Shown here: piece by piece, positions 24,169-31,923 of the stretch
Numbering within the stretch: the first letter of the stretch is position 1
Layout: each line of letters opens with the position of its first letter
Assembly: GCA_006226775.1 (NCBI GenBank)
Contig: SBGD01000011.1
Location: 124,001 to 188,000 of the forward strand
DNA from: Paracoccaceae bacterium
Lineage (GTDB): Bacteria > Pseudomonadota > Alphaproteobacteria > Rhodobacterales > Rhodobacteraceae
Direction of reading: 5' to 3'
DNA: 64,000 bases
Translations under genes and position numbers: made by a program
The notes under the pieces: generated by a model
Databases searched by the model: none
What the model saw: the letters and a program-made list of their open reading frames with translations, nothing else
What the model was told of the DNA's origin: nothing

Positions 24169-24662
24169 GTGACGAGATCGAGGACAGCGCGCCGAAACCG
24201 CTGTCGGGCAACCAGAAACGCAAGATGAAATCCGCCGCCCGGCTCTATGCCGTGCAGGCGCTGTTCCAGATGGAGCACAGCGGCCAGACCGTGCCCTCGG
24301 TGACGCGCGAATTCGTCGATCACCGCTTCGGCGCGATCTACGAGGGCGACGAGATGGCCGAGGGCGATGTCGAACTGTTCGGCGCGCTGGTCGCCGATGC
24401 AGTCAACAACCAGGCCCGGATCGACCAGATGACCGACCGCGCGCTGGTGGCGAAATGGCCGATCGCGCGGATCGACCCGACGCTCAGGGCGCTGTTTCGC
24501 GCCGCCGGGGCCGAGTTGACCGAGGGCGAGGCGCCGCCGCGGGTGGTGATCAAGGAATTCGTCGATGTCGCCGGCGCCTTCTTTCCCGAAGGCCGCGAGC
24601 CGCGCTTCGTCAACGCGGTGCTCGATCACATGGCGCGCGAGGCCCGGCCCGAGGCCTTCTGA
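24165..24662 (+). CDS. nusB: Transcription antitermination factor NusB
   Basis: NusB binds boxA RNA with S10 (NusE) for rRNA antitermination. The 165-residue all-helical protein has KSAARLYAVQALFQMEHSG (residues 20-38), the typical R-x-x-A-VQALY/F start of the fold. It also has FGALVADAVNNQARIDQMTD, WPIARIDPTLRALFRAAGAE and VVIKEFVDVAGAFFPEGREP, then FVNAVLDHMARE. The ATG overlaps the ribH stop (ATGA). ribH-nusB linkage is very widespread, which supports the call. Confidence 0.96.
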   Translation: MSDEIEDSAPKPLSGNQKRKMKSAARLYAVQALFQMEHSGQTVPSVTREFVDHRFGAIYEGDEMAEGDVELFGALVADAVNNQARIDQMTDRALVAKWPIARIDPTLRALFRAAGAELTEGEAPPRVVIKEFVDVAGAFFPEGREPRFVNAVLDHMAREARPEAF

Positions 24663-24709
24663 GCGGAAACCTGCCCGGTGGCACGGTGACGCAGAGGAAA
24701 TCCTGCCAT

Positions 24710-24737
24710 TTGCCCTCGCGTGATCCTACACTATATC
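24710..24737 (+). promoter_or_regulatory. Promoter candidate for the small membrane protein gene
   Basis: TTGCCC (24710-24715) and TATATC (24732-24737), separated by 16 bp, lie 36 bp before the ATG at 24774. This suggests that gene is transcribed apart from ribB-ribH-nusB. Confidence 0.45.
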
Positions 24738-24773
24738 GAGAGAGAGCAAACACGCAGGAGACAGGGGAAGACC

Positions 24774-25103
24774 ATGCAGGAAACCGGACTTCCGAAACTG
24801 GTGCGGCATTACATCAAGCACGTCCTGATCGGCTTTTTCGCCTCGGCGGTCTTTGTCGGGATGCTGCTGGGCTTCAATATCGGCAACCTCTGGCATCTGA
24901 TCTCGACCTCGCCGGTGGGGCTTCTGGCGGTGCTGATGCTCTGGATCTTCAACGGCATCGTCTTTGCCGGGGTGCAGTTCGGCATCTCGATCATGCGCAT
25001 GGGCGATGACGACGACGAAGGCCCCGGGGGCGGGCTGCGGGCACCGGTCACGGAATATGTGCCGGTCCGGGTCCCGGTGACGGCCCCGCGCCGCAAGATC
25101 TGA
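24774..25103 (+). CDS. Small two-helix inner-membrane protein, function unknown
   Basis: A 109-residue protein with two transmembrane segments (HVLIGFFASAVFVGMLLGF, residues 16-34; LLAVLMLWIFNGIVFAGVQF near 52-71). An acidic stretch (MGDDDDEGPGGG) and a basic Pro/Val-rich tail follow. I do not recognise the family; similar short proteins are common in Rhodobacteraceae. The start at 24774 is preferred to 24720 because GGGGAAG lies just upstream and a promoter candidate overlaps the longer form. The transcript ends at a clear terminator (25128-25155). Confidence 0.7.
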   Translation: MQETGLPKLVRHYIKHVLIGFFASAVFVGMLLGFNIGNLWHLISTSPVGLLAVLMLWIFNGIVFAGVQFGISIMRMGDDDDEGPGGGLRAPVTEYVPVRVPVTAPRRKI

Positions 25104-25127
25104 GACCAGCCGATCGGCCGACACGGA

Positions 25128-25155
25128 GGTGCGCAGGGTCTGCGCGCCTTTTTTT
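25128..25155 (+). terminator. Rho-independent terminator
   Basis: GGTGCGCAG (25128-25136), loop GGT, CTGCGCGCC (25140-25148; one G-T pair) followed by seven T residues (25149-25155), 24 bases after the stop of the small membrane protein. This is the clearest intrinsic terminator in the window. Confidence 0.9.
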
Positions 25156-25588
25156 GTTGTCTTTTTCGGGGGGTATCGGGGTGCTTCATCCGTAGAGACA
25201 CCTCGGGTGCGCAGTTGCTGCGCACCCGTGGAGTTTCGTCTGGAATGAAGTGGCGGGCCCGCAAGCGCGACCGTGGGGTTATCTCATTCCCGAGGACCTG
25301 TATGTACAGGTGGGCGCCAGGTAACCAGGCCAGGGCCAGGACAGAGCCAGCTCCCTCGGAATTGTTTAAGGCCACCGGAATGCAACCGTTCACGTGAAGG
25401 GCAGCACCCGCCTGCCATCGAGATAGGATGTCGGTGGGCATCCGACAAGGGGCAATCGTGGAGGAAAGTGATGAGGATCGGATTCGGTTCGGAGCAGTCG
25501 CCCGTTCGTGCTTCGTGCAAGCCGCGCATCGACGACGCGCGGCGGCTTCGCCTTGATTCCGCGCTGGGGCTCAGTGGTGACGCTGGTC
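25156..25588. other. Gene-free region with hairpins and an interspersed repeat
   Basis: A perfect 11-bp stem with a TTG loop lies at 25204-25228 (CGGGTGCGCAG arm). A 16-base palindrome, ACCTGTATGTACAGGT, is at 25296-25311. The segment 25521-25564 is a shortened relative of the nested element at 15866-15930. Short frames here have no ribosome site or protein-like composition, so I call no gene. Confidence 0.5.
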
Positions 25589-26338
25589 TTACCCGTCAAC
25601 CGCCCCAACAAACCCGTAGCGCTCCAATTCCTCCGGCAAGAGCAGGTAAATCTCGTCCGGCGGCGTCGCCAGCGCGTGCTGCATGACCAAGGGATCGATC
25701 CCCATGGCGTCGAGATAGGTCATCACCTCGCTCTGCCCGCGCTGGATATTCTCCACCGCGACAAAGGCGGGCAGCAGGGCGTTCTCGCCGAAATAATGCT
25801 GATGCACCCCGACCGAGGCGGCCGGGTCGATGTCGCGGGTCTCGCCTCCGGCCAGAAGGTACGGGCAGGCCGAGTAACAGAACTCGCCCGCCAGCATGCC
25901 CGTAGCGATGCCCGCCGTCCGCAGGTAGCGGCCAAGCTCCAGCGCATCGCGCACCGAGCCGCCCGGCGATTGCAGGATCAGCCGCTCCGGCGCCGGGCGG
26001 GCCTTGTCCAGCTGCGCCACGATGCGCGCGCCGTCGCCCTCGGCAATCGCGCCTTCCAGCCGCCAGGTCGTGCCGCTCTGCGGGCTCAGCACCAACCGGT
26101 CGGGCAAGTCGCCGGGGTCGCGCGCCGGTTGCACGGCGGGGCGGTCGCGGGCGGGGTCGAAGACCCGGCGCTGGTCGCCCGGGCGCACCGGTTCGGACAG
26201 CCGCGGCGTGGTGGTCCAGAGCCTGGGCAGGCGCCATCCGCCGCTCTGGATATCGCCGAAGACCAGCAGCCCGCCGATGCCGACCTGGAACATCAGGATC
26301 GCCGTCAGGATGCGGCCGACCGAGGATTTCCCGGTCAT
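25589..26338 (-). CDS. Membrane-anchored ClpP-like (SDH-clan) serine protease-like protein
   Basis: A 249-residue protein with one N-terminal membrane anchor (residues 9-29), a proline-rich linker, and a ClpP/crotonase-type domain from about residue 85. That domain has LILQSPGGSVRDALELGRYL (oxyanion-loop type), then GEFCYSACPYLLAGG with Ser156 as probable nucleophile, and SVGVHQHYFG with a conserved His at 179 or 181. These features match predicted periplasmic ClpP-like proteins (COG3904 type). The substrate is unknown. Its ATG overlaps the stop of the upstream coiled-coil membrane gene, so the two products probably act together. Confidence 0.75.
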   Translation of the reverse strand: MTGKSSVGRILTAILMFQVGIGGLLVFGDIQSGGWRLPRLWTTTPRLSEPVRPGDQRRVFDPARDRPAVQPARDPGDLPDRLVLSPQSGTTWRLEGAIAEGDGARIVAQLDKARPAPERLILQSPGGSVRDALELGRYLRTAGIATGMLAGEFCYSACPYLLAGGETRDIDPAASVGVHQHYFGENALLPAFVAVENIQRGQSEVMTYLDAMGIDPLVMQHALATPPDEIYLLLPEELERYGFVGAVDG

Positions 26339-27660
26339 GAGCTCTTGCCCGTCAGCGGGTGGATCTTGCCGTCCTCCGGCCCGGGGGGGGCCTTCTCGGC
26401 CACCGGGTCCTCCGCCTCGTCCTGCCGTGGCATCTGGTGCATGGCGATCTCGACATCGCGCACCGCGGCCAGGGCGGCGCGCAATTCGGCTAGGGTCATG
26501 GTGTCCTCGACCCCGGCGCCTTCGCGCCCGCCGCGGATCGCGGCATGGGTGATGGCGAGGATGAAGACCAGCACCGCCGGAAGCAGGTCGATGGCGATCG
26601 CCCCGGCCCAGGAGGGCACGAAATTGCCGGCATAGAGGATCACCGCATCCGCCGTCGAGATCGGCGCATAGCTGACCTCGGGCGGCGGGCTCAGCGCCTG
26701 GACATCGCGCGCCGCGCCTTCCAGCGTGGCGGCGCGGCTGGCCAGCACCTCGAGCACCGAGGTGATGGTGGCGGCCTGGTCGCCGCGGCTGGCGGCGGTC
26801 GACCCGTCAAGCTCGGGCAGCACCACCGAGGCCGCCAGATCCTGCGCCGCCCGCTCGACCAGTTGCGCGACGGAAAGCTGCCGGAGCTGGGTGATCAGCC
26901 CCTGCAACTGCACCGCCAGTTCGGAAAACTCGACCGAGCGCGGCTCGACCGCGCCGGGCTCGACCGTCAGGGCGCGCATCCGGCTGAGCAGGGCGTTGCC
27001 CTCGGAAAAGGCGGTATCGACCCGCGGCGACTGGGCGGCGATCTGGGCCTCCAGCGACGACAGCTCCTCGGCCTTCTGCCGCAGCACCCGGAACACCGCG
27101 CCGCGGCCCGCAAGGCCCGAGAGCGAGCCATCGGCCTCCTGTTCCGAGAGATCCTCGAAGCTCTGGCGCACCCGCGCCACGTCGCGCTCCAGCGCCTGCC
27201 CGGTCAGCGCCACCTCATGCGCGCGCTCCAGCGAGGTCTGGTAGCGGGTGACGGTTTCGGCCAGGTGCTGCTCGACCGCCGCCGAGCCGGCCAGCGCGGC
27301 GGCATTGAGCCAGGACGACATCGCCACGATGGCCAGCGAGCCCAGTCCCATCGCCGCCAGCAGCCCGAGCCTTGCCTGGGCCGAGCGCACGGCGGGAAAG
27401 AGCCGCATCATGTAGGACCAGAAGACGAAGATCCCCACCGAGACCGCCACCGAATAGGCAATCGCGGCAAAGACCGACATGGCGCCGTTCTCGTCCAGAA
27501 GCGAGGAAACGCCGAGATAGGTATAGATGCCGGAGGCCACCGCCAGCACGCCAAGTGCCGTGCCGGAGAAACTGTCGAGCCAGGTCAGGTGGCCCTGCAA
27601 CTCGCGCGCATAGCGCACGCCGCGGGCCTGGGTTTCGGTCAAACGGGTCTCGTGATCCAT
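26335..27660 (-). CDS. Multi-pass membrane protein with long coiled coil, function unknown
   Basis: A 441-residue protein that I cannot assign to a named family. The N-terminal third has four hydrophobic segments (for example ALGVLAVASGIYTYLGV, FAAIAYSVAVSVGIFVFWSY, LGLLAAMGLGSLAIVAM). A mostly helical region of about 200 residues rich in Glu/Gln/Arg/Ala follows, then another membrane segment (AIAIDLLPAVLVFILAITHA near 360) and an acidic, disordered tail. The helical part, bounded by membrane segments, would face one compartment, probably the periplasm. The ATG at 27660 has GAGG seven bases upstream. It shares a 4-bp overlap with the ClpP-like gene. Confidence 0.7.
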   Translation of the reverse strand: MDHETRLTETQARGVRYARELQGHLTWLDSFSGTALGVLAVASGIYTYLGVSSLLDENGAMSVFAAIAYSVAVSVGIFVFWSYMMRLFPAVRSAQARLGLLAAMGLGSLAIVAMSSWLNAAALAGSAAVEQHLAETVTRYQTSLERAHEVALTGQALERDVARVRQSFEDLSEQEADGSLSGLAGRGAVFRVLRQKAEELSSLEAQIAAQSPRVDTAFSEGNALLSRMRALTVEPGAVEPRSVEFSELAVQLQGLITQLRQLSVAQLVERAAQDLAASVVLPELDGSTAASRGDQAATITSVLEVLASRAATLEGAARDVQALSPPPEVSYAPISTADAVILYAGNFVPSWAGAIAIDLLPAVLVFILAITHAAIRGGREGAGVEDTMTLAELRAALAAVRDVEIAMHQMPRQDEAEDPVAEKAPPGPEDGKIHPLTGKSS

Positions 27661-27738
27661 GAAAACCTCAAAAGTGAATGCGGCAAAGATATGCGCCCCG
27701 GCGGGATTGACAACGGCAGGCAGCGGGGGATTGCCAAC

Positions 27739-27753
27739 GTTCGTGAAATGTTC
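27739..27753 (+). promoter_or_regulatory. LexA operator (SOS box) of mmcB
   Basis: GTTC-GTGAAAT-GTTC is an exact match to the alphaproteobacterial LexA site GTTC-N7-GTTC. It ends 13 bases before the mmcB ATG, where bound LexA would cover the transcription start. mmcB is a LexA target in Caulobacter, which makes the assignment strong. It also lies 79 bp from the start of the divergent membrane-protein gene. Confidence 0.85.
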
Positions 27754-27766
27754 CAGATTTGGCGGC

Positions 27767-28228
27767 ATGAGCGATCCCGCCCCCCTTGCAATGCAACCCG
27801 GCCAGCTTCTGGCGCGGGGTGTCTGTCGCCACCTGGCCAGCCTCGGATTCGTCACGGTCGAGGAGGTCACGGTGACACGCGGTCTTCGGGTCGACGTGCT
27901 GGCGTTGGGGCCGAAGGGCGAGTTATGGGTGGTGGAGTGCAAGTCCTCGCGGATGGATTTCGTCTCGGACCACAAGTGGCAGGGTTATCTTGCCTGGTGC
28001 GACCGCTTCTTCTGGGCGGTGGATGCGGCCTTTCCCACCGATCTGCTGCCCGAGGGAAGCGGGTTGATCCTTGCCGATGCCTATGACGCGGAGCTTTTGC
28101 GCATGGGCGAGGAGGCGCGGCTTGCCCCGGCGCGACGCAAGAAACTGATCCAGGTCTTCGCCACACAGGCCGCCCGAAGGTTGCAGGCGCTGCGCGATCC
28201 GGATGCGCTGCGCGGGCCGATGCTGTGA
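27767..28228 (+). CDS. mmcB: MmcB-family DNA repair protein
   Basis: A 153-residue member of the MmcB family (DUF1052), a nuclease-fold protein important for mitomycin C resistance in Caulobacter. It has GVCRHLASLGFVTVEEVTVT, RVDVLALGPKGELWVVECKS and SRMDFVSDHKWQGYLAWCDR. The RVDVLA..ELWVVECK pattern is a PD-(D/E)xK-like core (D45 region and E-x-K). The C-terminus is basic. The LexA box 13 bases upstream confirms SOS control. The weak ribosome site suggests a short or near-leaderless transcript. Confidence 0.9.
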   Translation: MSDPAPLAMQPGQLLARGVCRHLASLGFVTVEEVTVTRGLRVDVLALGPKGELWVVECKSSRMDFVSDHKWQGYLAWCDRFFWAVDAAFPTDLLPEGSGLILADAYDAELLRMGEEARLAPARRKKLIQVFATQAARRLQALRDPDALRGPML

Positions 28229-28326
28229 CGGCGGGTCTGACCTGCGCGGGGCCTGATTCGGTGGACAGGATCCCAGTCACGACAGCCCTGCGCTCCGCGC
28301 GTGATCCGGTGAGACGGACGCCCACG

Positions 28327-28435
28327 CCCCGGACCTGATCCGGGGCCTCCGCTCACGCCGGGCCCCCGCGGCGTGACGCCGGGCGATCACTCGTGCGGGA
28401 GGGAAGGGGGGGGAGGTCCCGGATCAGGTCCGGGA
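28327..28435. repeat. Two REP-like palindromes
   Basis: CCCCGGACCTGATCCGGGG (28327-28345) and TCCCGGATCAGGTCCGGGA (28417-28435) are the same palindrome type as at 22071-22298. They fill the 254-bp gap between the convergent mmcB and flavin monooxygenase genes; nothing else is recognised there. Confidence 0.75.
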
Positions 28436-28482
28436 CGCGGCGGGCGCAGAGCCATTGTCGGGGCGGCCGGGTCGCGGCGGTC

Positions 28483-29535
28483 TCACCCGGTGGCCAGGCG
28501 GCGCATCATCGCGCGGCCCAGCGGCGGCAGTGCGGCGCCGAGTTTCAGCGCGCGGATGGCCAGGCCGCGTTTCAGGGCGCTTTCGGTATTGAGCATCCTG
28601 CGCCCGCGTTCGGACAGGCGCATCACCCGCGCGCCTTCGGCGTGGCGGGCGGCGTGGTAGCCTTCGGTCTCGTCTTCCATGATGCGGCGGGCCAGGTCGG
28701 CGGCATCGGCAATCCCCAGGTTCATGCCGCGCCCGCCCACCGGCGAATGGCAATGCGCCGCATCGCCGGCCAGGAAGACCCGGCCCTGCTGGTAGCGCTT
28801 CACCTGCCGCACCGAGATGGTGAAGGTGCCCCGGCGCCTTGTGCGGCGCACATCCATCGGCACCGGCAGGGCGGCCAGCGCATCCTCGCGCGAGGCGATG
28901 ATACGGAACCGCGCTGCCTCCAGCGGCACCACGACGCAGACGTCGCCGCCATCGAGCAGGAAGGCCTGGAAGCACGTCGGATCGCGCCAGTCGTCGGCAT
29001 CCACATCGGCGATCGACCATGGCCCCGGCAGGTCGAATCCCGGAAAGTCGAAGCCCAGCCCGGCGCGCACCGCGCTTTGCACGCCGTCGGCACCGATCAG
29101 GTAATCGGCCTCCAACGTGCCATCCGAGGTCTCGACCTCGACGCCGTGCGGGTTCTGTTCGAAGCTCAGCACCTCGACGCCGTAGCGGACGATCTCGCCG
29201 TAATGGGTCAGGGCGGTTTCCAGGTGCGCCTCGGTGCGGTCCTGCGACAGGCCCCAGATGCGCGCTTTGTCGTCGAAGCCCAGTGGCAGGCAGGCAAATT
29301 CCTTCGCGCGCAGGTGGAAGCTGGCGCCGGTGAAGGCGATTGCCTCGGCAAGGATCGCCTCGGCCACCCCCGAGGGGCGCAGGATGGCAAGCGAGGCCGG
29401 CATGAGCCCCACCGCGCGCGACAGGTGCGACGGCCCGGGCCGCTTTTCGACTATCGTCACCCGCGCGCCCCGGCGCGCCAGTTCCACGGCAGCGGTGAGC
29501 CCGGTCGGTCCGGCCCCGGCAATCACGATATGCAT
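28483..29535 (-). CDS. FAD-dependent monooxygenase (PHBH/UbiH-like)
   Basis: A 350-residue group A flavoprotein monooxygenase. The FAD-binding fingerprint HIVIAGAGPTGLTAAVELAR begins at residue 2. The DG motif region is YLIGADGVQSAVRAGLGF near residue 145. The GD motif is GRVFLAGDAAHCHSPVGGRG near residue 255, followed by MNLGIADAADLARRIM. It lacks the C-terminal thioredoxin-like domain of phenol hydroxylases, so it is the short type. The aromatic or lipid substrate cannot be told from sequence. Transcribed alone, about 50 bp downstream of the cytochrome pair on the same strand. Confidence 0.85.
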   Translation of the reverse strand: MHIVIAGAGPTGLTAAVELARRGARVTIVEKRPGPSHLSRAVGLMPASLAILRPSGVAEAILAEAIAFTGASFHLRAKEFACLPLGFDDKARIWGLSQDRTEAHLETALTHYGEIVRYGVEVLSFEQNPHGVEVETSDGTLEADYLIGADGVQSAVRAGLGFDFPGFDLPGPWSIADVDADDWRDPTCFQAFLLDGGDVCVVVPLEAARFRIIASREDALAALPVPMDVRRTRRRGTFTISVRQVKRYQQGRVFLAGDAAHCHSPVGGRGMNLGIADAADLARRIMEDETEGYHAARHAEGARVMRLSERGRRMLNTESALKRGLAIRALKLGAALPPLGRAMMRRLATG

Positions 29536-29584
29536 CTGTCCCCCCGGCGATGCCTCAACCGGGTAAGCCTACACCGATTCTGCC

Positions 29585-30499
29585 TCAGTAGCCGGTACTC
29601 GGGCTCCCCGGGACGGGCAATGCCTTGAGATATGCGGCAATTGCGGCACGGTCCTCGGCCTCGAGCTTCGCGGTATTGGTCACCACCTTGGCCATGTGGC
29701 CGCCGGCGCTGTCGAACTCCGGGGTGAAGCCGGTTTCCAGGTAATAGGCGATGTCGGTTTCCGACCAGGTCAGCTTGTCGGGCGTCAGCGCCGGGATCGT
29801 GCCCTTGCCGGAAGGATCGGGGGCCCCTGCCATCCAGCGGCCGCGGTCGAGCCCGCCCAGCGCATTGCGCGGCGTGTGGCATTCGGCGCAATGGCCCAGC
29901 GCCTCGACAAGATAGCGCCCGCGGGTCAGCTCGGCGCCCAGATCGTTGCCGTCCATCACCCAGTCGTCCTTGAGAAACAGGAATTTCCAGCCGCCAAGGC
30001 TGCGGCGGATGTTGAACGGAAAGCCCACGTCATGGCCGACCGAAGGCTCGGACGACGCCGGCAGGGTCTGCAGGTAGGCCCAGAGGTCGACGATGTCGCG
30101 GTCGGCCATGTGGGTGTAGGAGGTATAGGGGAAGGCCGGGTAGTAATGCCCGCCCCCGGGCGAGACGCCGTGCAAGAGCGCATTGGCGAGGTCGCGCACC
30201 TCCCAGCCGCCGATGCCGTGTTCGGGATCGGGCGAGATATTGGGCGCCTTAAACGTGCCGAAGGGCGAGGGGAAGGCCTGGCCGCCCGCAAGCACCAGCC
30301 GCGCCTCGCCCTCGGCGCCGGGCGCGTGGTGGCACGAGGCGCAGCCGGCGGCGGTGAAGATCACCTCGCCGCGGTCGGCCTCGGCGCCGCTGATGGCGAC
30401 GAACTCATCCTCGGCCACCGATTTCGGCGCGGTGACCACCCACGCGATACCGGCGGCCACGAGGACCGCCGGAACAAGGACCTTGAGCATTCCGGACAT
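29585..30499 (-). CDS. Diheme cytochrome c, membrane-anchored
   Basis: A 304-residue electron carrier with two heme c sites, AGCASCHH near residue 53 and GHCAECHT near residue 205. It has an uncleaved-type N-terminal hydrophobic segment (LKVLVPAVLVAAGIAWVV). FKAPNISPDPEHGIGGWEV, HGVSPGGGHYYPAFPYTSYT and ADIVDLWAYLQTLP-like stretches resemble the cytochrome subunits of sugar/alcohol dehydrogenases and thiosulfate-type diheme proteins. No dehydrogenase subunit is adjacent, so its partner is unknown. Six bases separate it from the upstream cytochrome c' gene; one operon is likely. ATGs at 30499 and 30490 are both possible. Confidence 0.88.
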   Translation of the reverse strand: MSGMLKVLVPAVLVAAGIAWVVTAPKSVAEDEFVAISGAEADRGEVIFTAAGCASCHHAPGAEGEARLVLAGGQAFPSPFGTFKAPNISPDPEHGIGGWEVRDLANALLHGVSPGGGHYYPAFPYTSYTHMADRDIVDLWAYLQTLPASSEPSVGHDVGFPFNIRRSLGGWKFLFLKDDWVMDGNDLGAELTRGRYLVEALGHCAECHTPRNALGGLDRGRWMAGAPDPSGKGTIPALTPDKLTWSETDIAYYLETGFTPEFDSAGGHMAKVVTNTAKLEAEDRAAIAAYLKALPVPGSPSTGY

Positions 30500-30505
30500 C
30501 GAGGA

Positions 30506-30961
30506 TTATTGCGGAATGCGATAGGTTTCGTGGCAGGCCTTGCAGGTGCCGCCAAGCGCGCCCATCACCGGGCCCAGCGCCTCCTTGCCGGTGCCGGCCT
30601 CGGCGGCGGCCTTTTCGGCGGCGGTGCCCAGCGCGGCCCATTTCTCGTCAAAGCCGGCGCGGTCGCTGAAGATCGTGTCCTTGGCGGTGGTGCCGTCGTT
30701 CATGCCGCCGTCCGACCCTTCGGGAAAGAGCGTGGCAAGATGCACCATCGACACCCCGTGGATCGACCGGCCCGCCGCGGCGGCCTTGTCGGCATCGTAT
30801 TCCATCTCGCCCTTGGCCATCGCACCCAGGGTGCCGAGGTTGAGCGAAATGGTCCACATCACGCCCTGGCGGGCCTTGATCTGGTTCTTGTATTCCTGTG
30901 CAATCGCGGAACTGCCGCCGAGAATTGCGGTGGCGGCGACAATGGCTACGAATTTTTTCAT
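30506..30961 (-). CDS. Cytochrome c' (c-556 type)
   Basis: A 151-residue periplasmic four-helix cytochrome. It has a clear signal peptide (MKKFVAIVAATAILGGSSAIA), then QEYKNQIKARQGVMWTISLN with the Arg/Met pattern of cytochrome c', and a single C-terminal heme motif, GTCKACHETYRIPQ. C-terminal CxxCH is the family hallmark. High-spin forms bind NO/CO; low-spin c-556 forms carry electrons. A Met in ARQGVMW could be the sixth ligand, favouring the low-spin type. GGAAGG lies upstream. It is divergent from a LysR gene (96 bp spacer) and precedes the diheme cytochrome. Confidence 0.9.
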   Translation of the reverse strand: MKKFVAIVAATAILGGSSAIAQEYKNQIKARQGVMWTISLNLGTLGAMAKGEMEYDADKAAAAGRSIHGVSMVHLATLFPEGSDGGMNDGTTAKDTIFSDRAGFDEKWAALGTAAEKAAAEAGTGKEALGPVMGALGGTCKACHETYRIPQ

Positions 30962-31057
30962 GAGTACCTTCCGGACGTTGGTGCCTGAGACGAACCCTAG
31001 TATGCACGCAGCGGAACACAAACACATTCTTCAACCCTGCAAAGAGGGTGCGGATCG

Positions 31058-31906
31058 ATGCACAACGGCAATTGGGACGACCTGAGATACGTGCTGGCGG
31101 TGGCTGAAACCGGGTCGGTCAGCGCCGCGGCGCGCGGGCTCGGGGTCAACCATGCAACGGTGCTGCGCCGGATCGCCGCCTTTGAAGTGGCGCATGGCGC
31201 CGAGGTCTTCGAGCGCGCGCAACAGGGCTATCGGCTGCGCCCGGATCGCGCAGATGTGATCGAAGCGGCGCGCGCGGCGGCCCTGGCGCTGGGCCGGGTC
31301 AGCCATCTTCTGCGTGCCGAGGGGGCGGGCGAGGGCGATGTGCTGCGGCTGACCTCGACCGACACGCTCTGCACCAGCCTGCTGGCGCGCGGCATGGCGC
31401 GGATTTCCGAGGTCATGGCGCCGCATCGCATCACCCTGGTGTCGAGCAATGCGCATCTCGACATGGCACGGCTGCAGGCCGATCTGGCGGTGCGCCCGGC
31501 GCCGGCGCGCCCCGAGGGCATGGCCGGCGAGGTGGCGGCGGATCTGCGCTTTGCCACATTCGCGCGCGCGGCGGACGAGACCCGCTGGCTCGGGCTGGCG
31601 GGGCCGCTGCTGCGGGCCGCTCCGGCGCAGTGGATGGCCGAGCATGTGCCGCGCGGCCAGATCGTCGCCAGCGCCGACAGTTTCTTGGCCTTGCGCGAAA
31701 TGGCCCGCTGCGGACAGGGCATCGCGGTGCTGCCCGACCTGCTGGTGGCGGATTGCGCCGACCTGCGGGCGGTGGAGCGGGGGATGCCCGAGATGCGGGT
31801 GCCGGTCTGGGTGCTGTGTCACAGGGACTTGGCCGGATCGCCGCGCATGAAGCGCTTCATGGCGGTGGTGCGCGAGGTGCTGGGGGAGGGCGCGGCGCGG
31901 GTCTGA
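31058..31906 (+). CDS. LysR-family transcriptional regulator
   Basis: A 282-residue LTTR. The N-terminal HTH has WDDLRYVLAVAETGSVSAAA, RGLGVNHATVLRRIAAFEVA and EVFERAQQGYRLRPD (residues 6-65). The effector domain is less conserved but ends with a typical RMKRFMAVVREVL. It is divergent from the cytochrome c' / diheme cytochrome operon, the standard arrangement for a regulator and its target, so control of those cytochromes is inferred. The effector is unknown. Confidence 0.88.
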   Translation: MHNGNWDDLRYVLAVAETGSVSAAARGLGVNHATVLRRIAAFEVAHGAEVFERAQQGYRLRPDRADVIEAARAAALALGRVSHLLRAEGAGEGDVLRLTSTDTLCTSLLARGMARISEVMAPHRITLVSSNAHLDMARLQADLAVRPAPARPEGMAGEVAADLRFATFARAADETRWLGLAGPLLRAAPAQWMAEHVPRGQIVASADSFLALREMARCGQGIAVLPDLLVADCADLRAVERGMPEMRVPVWVLCHRDLAGSPRMKRFMAVVREVLGEGAARV

Positions 31907-31923
31907 GCGGCCCGGCGCCGCGG

